Assembly: GCA_964225175.1 (NCBI GenBank) | Contig: CAXQNK010000035.1 | Location: 1-9,183, forward strand | DNA: 9,183 nt | Source: WTJD01 sp964225175 | GTDB lineage: Bacteria; Pseudomonadota; Gammaproteobacteria; Xanthomonadales; SZUA-36 | Reading direction: 5' to 3' | Part shown: positions 7,447 to 9,183 of the stretch, piece by piece | Position numbering within the stretch: position 1 is the stretch's first letter | Layout of the letters: every line of letters starts with the position of its first letter | Made by a program: the position numbers and the translations under genes | The notes under the pieces: generated by a model | Databases searched by the model: none | Seen by the model: only the letters and a program-made list of their open reading frames with translations | What the model was told of the DNA's origin: nothing

Positions 7447-7752
7447 ATGGCAAAAGTATCCATGATCAATCGCGAAAAACGGCGTGCCAAGCTGGTGAAA
7501 AAATACGCCAAGAAGCGCGCGGAACTCAAGGCCCGGGTGATTGACCCGACGCTCAGTTTCGACGAACGGCAGGAGGCCATGTTCTCTCTGCAGAAACTGC
7601 CGCGCGATTCCAGTCCGGCCAGGCAGCGCAATCGCTGCCAGATCTCGGGACGACCCAGAGGGTTCTACCGTCGCTTTGGACTGGGCAGGAACAAATTGCG
7701 TGAAGCCGCTATGCGCGGTGACGTGCCGGGTCTGCGTAAGGCCAGTTGGTAG
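7447..7752 (+). CDS. rpsN: 30S ribosomal protein S14, zinc-free (C-) type
   Basis: S14 is a late-assembly protein of the 30S head near S3, S10 and S19. The product is 101 residues, the same as E. coli. It belongs to the long form without the CxxC zinc-binding pairs: its only Cys is residue 64, in RQRNRCQ. The middle is LPRDSSPARQRNRC, followed by SGRPRGFYRRFGL and REAAMRGDVPGLRKASW, the diagnostic C terminus. ATG 7447 is preceded by AGG at 7435-7437, 9 nt upstream. A UUCG-type hairpin begins 4 nt after the stop. Confidence 0.99.
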   Translation: MAKVSMINREKRRAKLVKKYAKKRAELKARVIDPTLSFDERQEAMFSLQKLPRDSSPARQRNRCQISGRPRGFYRRFGLGRNKLREAAMRGDVPGLRKASW

Positions 7753-7756
7753 TGTG

Positions 7757-7768
7757 CGGCTTCGGCCG
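7757..7768 (+). other. UUCG tetraloop hairpin after rpsN
   Basis: CGGC (7757-7760) and GCCG (7765-7768) form a perfect 4-bp stem closed by TTCG, the very stable C(UUCG)G tetraloop. No T-run follows, so it is not a standard terminator. It lies in the 48-nt rpsN-rpsH gap, 32 nt before the rpsH start, and may protect an mRNA 3' end or act as a pause site. Confidence 0.5.
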
Positions 7769-7800
7769 AAACCCAGAGAAGACAGGCAGGAATCAATAAC

Positions 7801-8196
7801 ATGAGCATGAGTGACCCAATTGCAGATATGTTGACCCGTATCCGCAACGCACAGGCAACACACAAGAAAACTGTGGTCATGCCCTCATCCAAAGTGAAGG
7901 TCGGCATCGCTGAGGTGTTGAAGGACGAGGGATACATCACGGACTTCAAGGTGTCGGAAAATGGACACAAGACGGATCTCGAAGTGACGCTTAAATACTT
8001 CCAGGGAGAGGGCGTGATTGACATGGTCAAACGCGCCAGCAGGCCAGGGCTTCGTCAGTATCGCGGCAAAAATGATCTGCCCAAGGTATTTAACGGGCTC
8101 GGGGTGACGATTGTCAGTACCTCACAGGGCATCATGACCGAGAAATCGGCGCGTGAAGCCGGTCACGGCGGCGAAATACTCTGCTTCGTGTCATAA
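7801..8196 (+). CDS. rpsH: 30S ribosomal protein S8
   Basis: S8 is a primary 16S rRNA-binding protein (helix 21 region) needed for assembly of the central domain. In E. coli it is the translational repressor of the spc operon. The product is 131 residues (130 in E. coli). It opens with MSMSDPIADMLTRIRNAQ and contains MPSSKVKVGIAEVLKDEGYI, LKYFQGEGVI, ASRPGLRQY, and the conserved VSTSQGIMTEKSAREAGHGGEILC C-terminal RNA-binding segment. AGGA at 7788-7791 is 9 nt before ATG 7801; ATG 7807 is in frame but the family begins at the first. The rpsH TAA is embedded in the strong rplF ribosome binding site. Confidence 0.99.
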   Translation: MSMSDPIADMLTRIRNAQATHKKTVVMPSSKVKVGIAEVLKDEGYITDFKVSENGHKTDLEVTLKYFQGEGVIDMVKRASRPGLRQYRGKNDLPKVFNGLGVTIVSTSQGIMTEKSAREAGHGGEILCFVS

Positions 8197-8200
8197 GGAG
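8195..8200 (+). promoter_or_regulatory. Shine-Dalgarno for rplF, decides the start
   Basis: AAGGAG, one of the strongest sites in the window, overlaps the rpsH TAA and is 6 nt before ATG 8207. This rules out the longer open frame that reaches back to 8153 inside rpsH. Confidence 0.85.
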
Positions 8201-8206
8201 AGCACA

Positions 8207-8734
8207 ATGTCACGCGTAGCTAAAAACCCGATTCCCGTTCCCAAAGACGTGGACATCAAGATCGATGATCAAAGGGTGGAAGTGAAAGGCCCCAAAGGCC
8301 TCTTGTCACTGGACCTGCACCCCACCGTGCAGTTGGAGCAGGAAGACAAGCAGATTCAGGTTCGCTGGAAGACTGACAAGGATTTGGCCATGGCCGGTAC
8401 CTTCAGATCTCTGGTCAACAACATGGTGACCGGCGTGAGCGAGGGTTTCCAGAAAAAACTGACCCTGGTGGGTGTGGGCTACAGGGCGCAGGCGCAAGGC
8501 AATAATCTGAATTTAGCGCTCGGGTTCTCACATGCCATTGACTATTCGGTGCCAGAGGGAATTTCGGTGGAAACGCCCTCGCAAACTGAAATTGTGGTCA
8601 GCGGATGCGACAAGCAACGCGTGGGGCAGGTGGCTTCGGAGATTCGAGCTTTTCGGCCACCGGAGCCGTACAAAGACAAGGGCGTGCGCTATTCAGATGA
8701 ACGCGTTGTCCGTAAAGAAGCTAAAAAAGCCTGA
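8207..8734 (+). CDS. rplF: 50S ribosomal protein L6
   Basis: L6 binds 23S rRNA near the sarcin-ricin loop and the base of the L7/L12 stalk, where elongation factors act. The product is 175 residues (177 in E. coli), with two homologous domains. The first begins MSRVAKNPIPVPKDV and contains VKGPKGLL near residue 27. The second carries LTLVGVGYRAQAQGN near residues 85-99 and the signature GQVASEIRAFRPPEPYKDKGVRY, then ends in a lysine-rich REAKKA-like tail. Its stop codon lies inside a perfect 6-bp hairpin that adjoins the rplR ribosome binding site. Confidence 0.99.
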   Translation: MSRVAKNPIPVPKDVDIKIDDQRVEVKGPKGLLSLDLHPTVQLEQEDKQIQVRWKTDKDLAMAGTFRSLVNNMVTGVSEGFQKKLTLVGVGYRAQAQGNNLNLALGFSHAIDYSVPEGISVETPSQTEIVVSGCDKQRVGQVASEIRAFRPPEPYKDKGVRYSDERVVRKEAKKA

Positions 8735-8746
8735 TCGGCGGATCAG
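8731..8746 (+). other. Perfect hairpin at the rplF-rplR junction
   Basis: CTGATC (8731-8736) pairs perfectly with GATCAG (8741-8746) around a GGCG loop. The rplF TGA (8732-8734) is in the 5' arm, and the rplR Shine-Dalgarno (GAGGA, 8746-8750) begins at the last base of the 3' arm. A ribosome terminating on rplF would melt the stem, so it could couple rplR translation to rplF. No T-run follows. Confidence 0.5.
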
Positions 8747-8758
8747 AGGAATTACGAG

Positions 8759-9112
8759 ATGCAAAAGAAACTTTCACGTTTACGGCGCGCGCGCAGGGCA
8801 CGTGCCCACATTCGTCGAATGGGCGTTCCGAGGCTTACGATCCATCGCAGCGCTCGTCATATCTATGCTCAGGTTATCGCGGCGGAGGGCGGTACCGTTG
8901 TGGCCAGCGCCTCTACCCTGCAGAAAGGCGTGCGTGATGGCTTGAAGAGCACGAGTAACTGCGACGCAGCCGCGGCCGTGGGGAAAGCTGTGGCGGAGCG
9001 CGCGACAGCGGCTGGCGTCACCAATGTAGCTTTTGATCGCTCGGGGTATAAATACCACGGGCGCGTCAAACAACTGGCTGACGCGGCGCGGGCAAGCGGA
9101 CTGCAGTTTTAA
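8759..9112 (+). CDS. rplR: 50S ribosomal protein L18
   Basis: L18 binds 5S rRNA and, with L5, brings it into the central protuberance. The product is 117 residues, the E. coli length. The arginine-rich N terminus (KKLSRLRRARRARAHIRR) is the RNA-binding tail. The fold follows with RLTIHRSARHIYAQVIA, DAAAAVGKAVAERA near residues 69-82, and FDRSGYKYHGRVKQLADAARASGLQF to the end. AGAGGA at 8745-8750 is 8 nt upstream of ATG 8759. Confidence 0.99.
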   Translation: MQKKLSRLRRARRARAHIRRMGVPRLTIHRSARHIYAQVIAAEGGTVVASASTLQKGVRDGLKSTSNCDAAAAVGKAVAERATAAGVTNVAFDRSGYKYHGRVKQLADAARASGLQF

Positions 9113-9114
9113 CA

Positions 9115-9130
9115 CGGTCAAACAAGACCG
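9115..9130 (+). other. Weak hairpin in the rplR-rpsE gap
   Basis: CGGTC (9115-9119) pairs with GACCG (9126-9130) around a six-base A-rich loop. The stem is short and is followed by GAATTT rather than a run of T. It is recorded because it is the only structure seen in this 36-nt gap; it may be chance. Confidence 0.3.
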
Positions 9131-9148
9131 GAATTTACAGGTAGGCAT

Positions 9149-9183
9149 ATGTCAAGAGTAGACAACGAGAACAGCGATGGTTT
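9149..9183 (+). CDS. rpsE: 30S ribosomal protein S5, N-terminal fragment cut by window edge
   Basis: Only 11 complete codons are visible: MSRVDNENSDG, then a partial codon. The fragment has no diagnostic motif of its own. The call rests on position, since rpsE follows rplR in the conserved spc order, and on the short polar, acidic N terminus common in S5 of proteobacteria. AGG at 9139-9141 is 7 nt before ATG 9149. S5 is a 30S body protein near the mRNA entry channel that contributes to decoding fidelity; its RNA-binding domain would lie beyond the window. Confidence 0.85.
   Translation, partial: MSRVDNENSDG

Noticed and set aside
8153..8206. N-terminal extension of L6 into rpsH
   Set aside because: The conserved L6 N terminus begins at ATG 8207, just after a strong AAGGAG. 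The extension is rpsH read out of frame.
9045..9062. TATA-like palindrome GGTATAAATACC inside rplR
   Set aside because: It encodes the conserved Gly-Tyr-Lys-Tyr-His segment of L18 and has no -35 partner or downstream gene start at a sensible distance.

Overview
This window is a stretch of the conserved bacterial translation gene cluster. It starts inside tuf (EF-Tu) and runs through the whole S10 group (rpsJ rplC rplD rplW rplB rpsS rplV rpsC rplP rpmC rpsQ) into the spc group (rplN rplX rplE rpsN rpsH rplF rplR, then the first codons of rpsE). Eighteen ribosomal protein genes are complete. tuf lacks its first 17 or so codons and rpsE is cut by the right edge. All 20 genes are on the + strand, in the canonical order, with no inserted, missing or broken gene.

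The organism is most likely a gammaproteobacterium of moderate to moderately high GC. The proteins align almost residue for residue, and at near-identical lengths, with what I remember of the E. coli set. S14 is the zinc-free 101-residue form, and tuf lies directly before rpsJ, as in enteric and related bacteria. I cannot place it more finely by eye. Codon choice in the ribosomal genes is mixed and includes AGG and CGA arginine codons, so codon bias looks weak for such highly expressed genes.

Layout: 1-1140 tuf; 1141-1210 a 70-nt gap with a strong hairpin; 1211-6145 the S10 group; 6146-6171 a 26-nt S10/spc boundary; 6172-9112 the spc group through rplR; 9113-9148 a short gap; 9149 to the edge, the start of rpsE. 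Genes either overlap by 1-4 nt or are separated by about 10-70 nt. At six junctions the Shine-Dalgarno sequence is built on the upstream stop codon. I saw no intrinsic terminator with a U-tract and no convincing internal promoter, so the window is probably read as one long polycistronic transcript.

Together the products supply early-assembly and structural proteins of both subunits: the exit-tunnel proteins L4, L22 and L23, the peptidyl-transferase-area proteins L2, L3 and L16, the 5S rRNA binders L5 and L18, the 30S head proteins S3, S10, S14 and S19, and the platform/body proteins S8 and S17. EF-Tu delivers aminoacyl-tRNA. I found no previously undescribed system. The points worth a second look are the different codon preference of tuf, several hairpins at gene junctions, and start codons that a longest-ORF rule would misplace.
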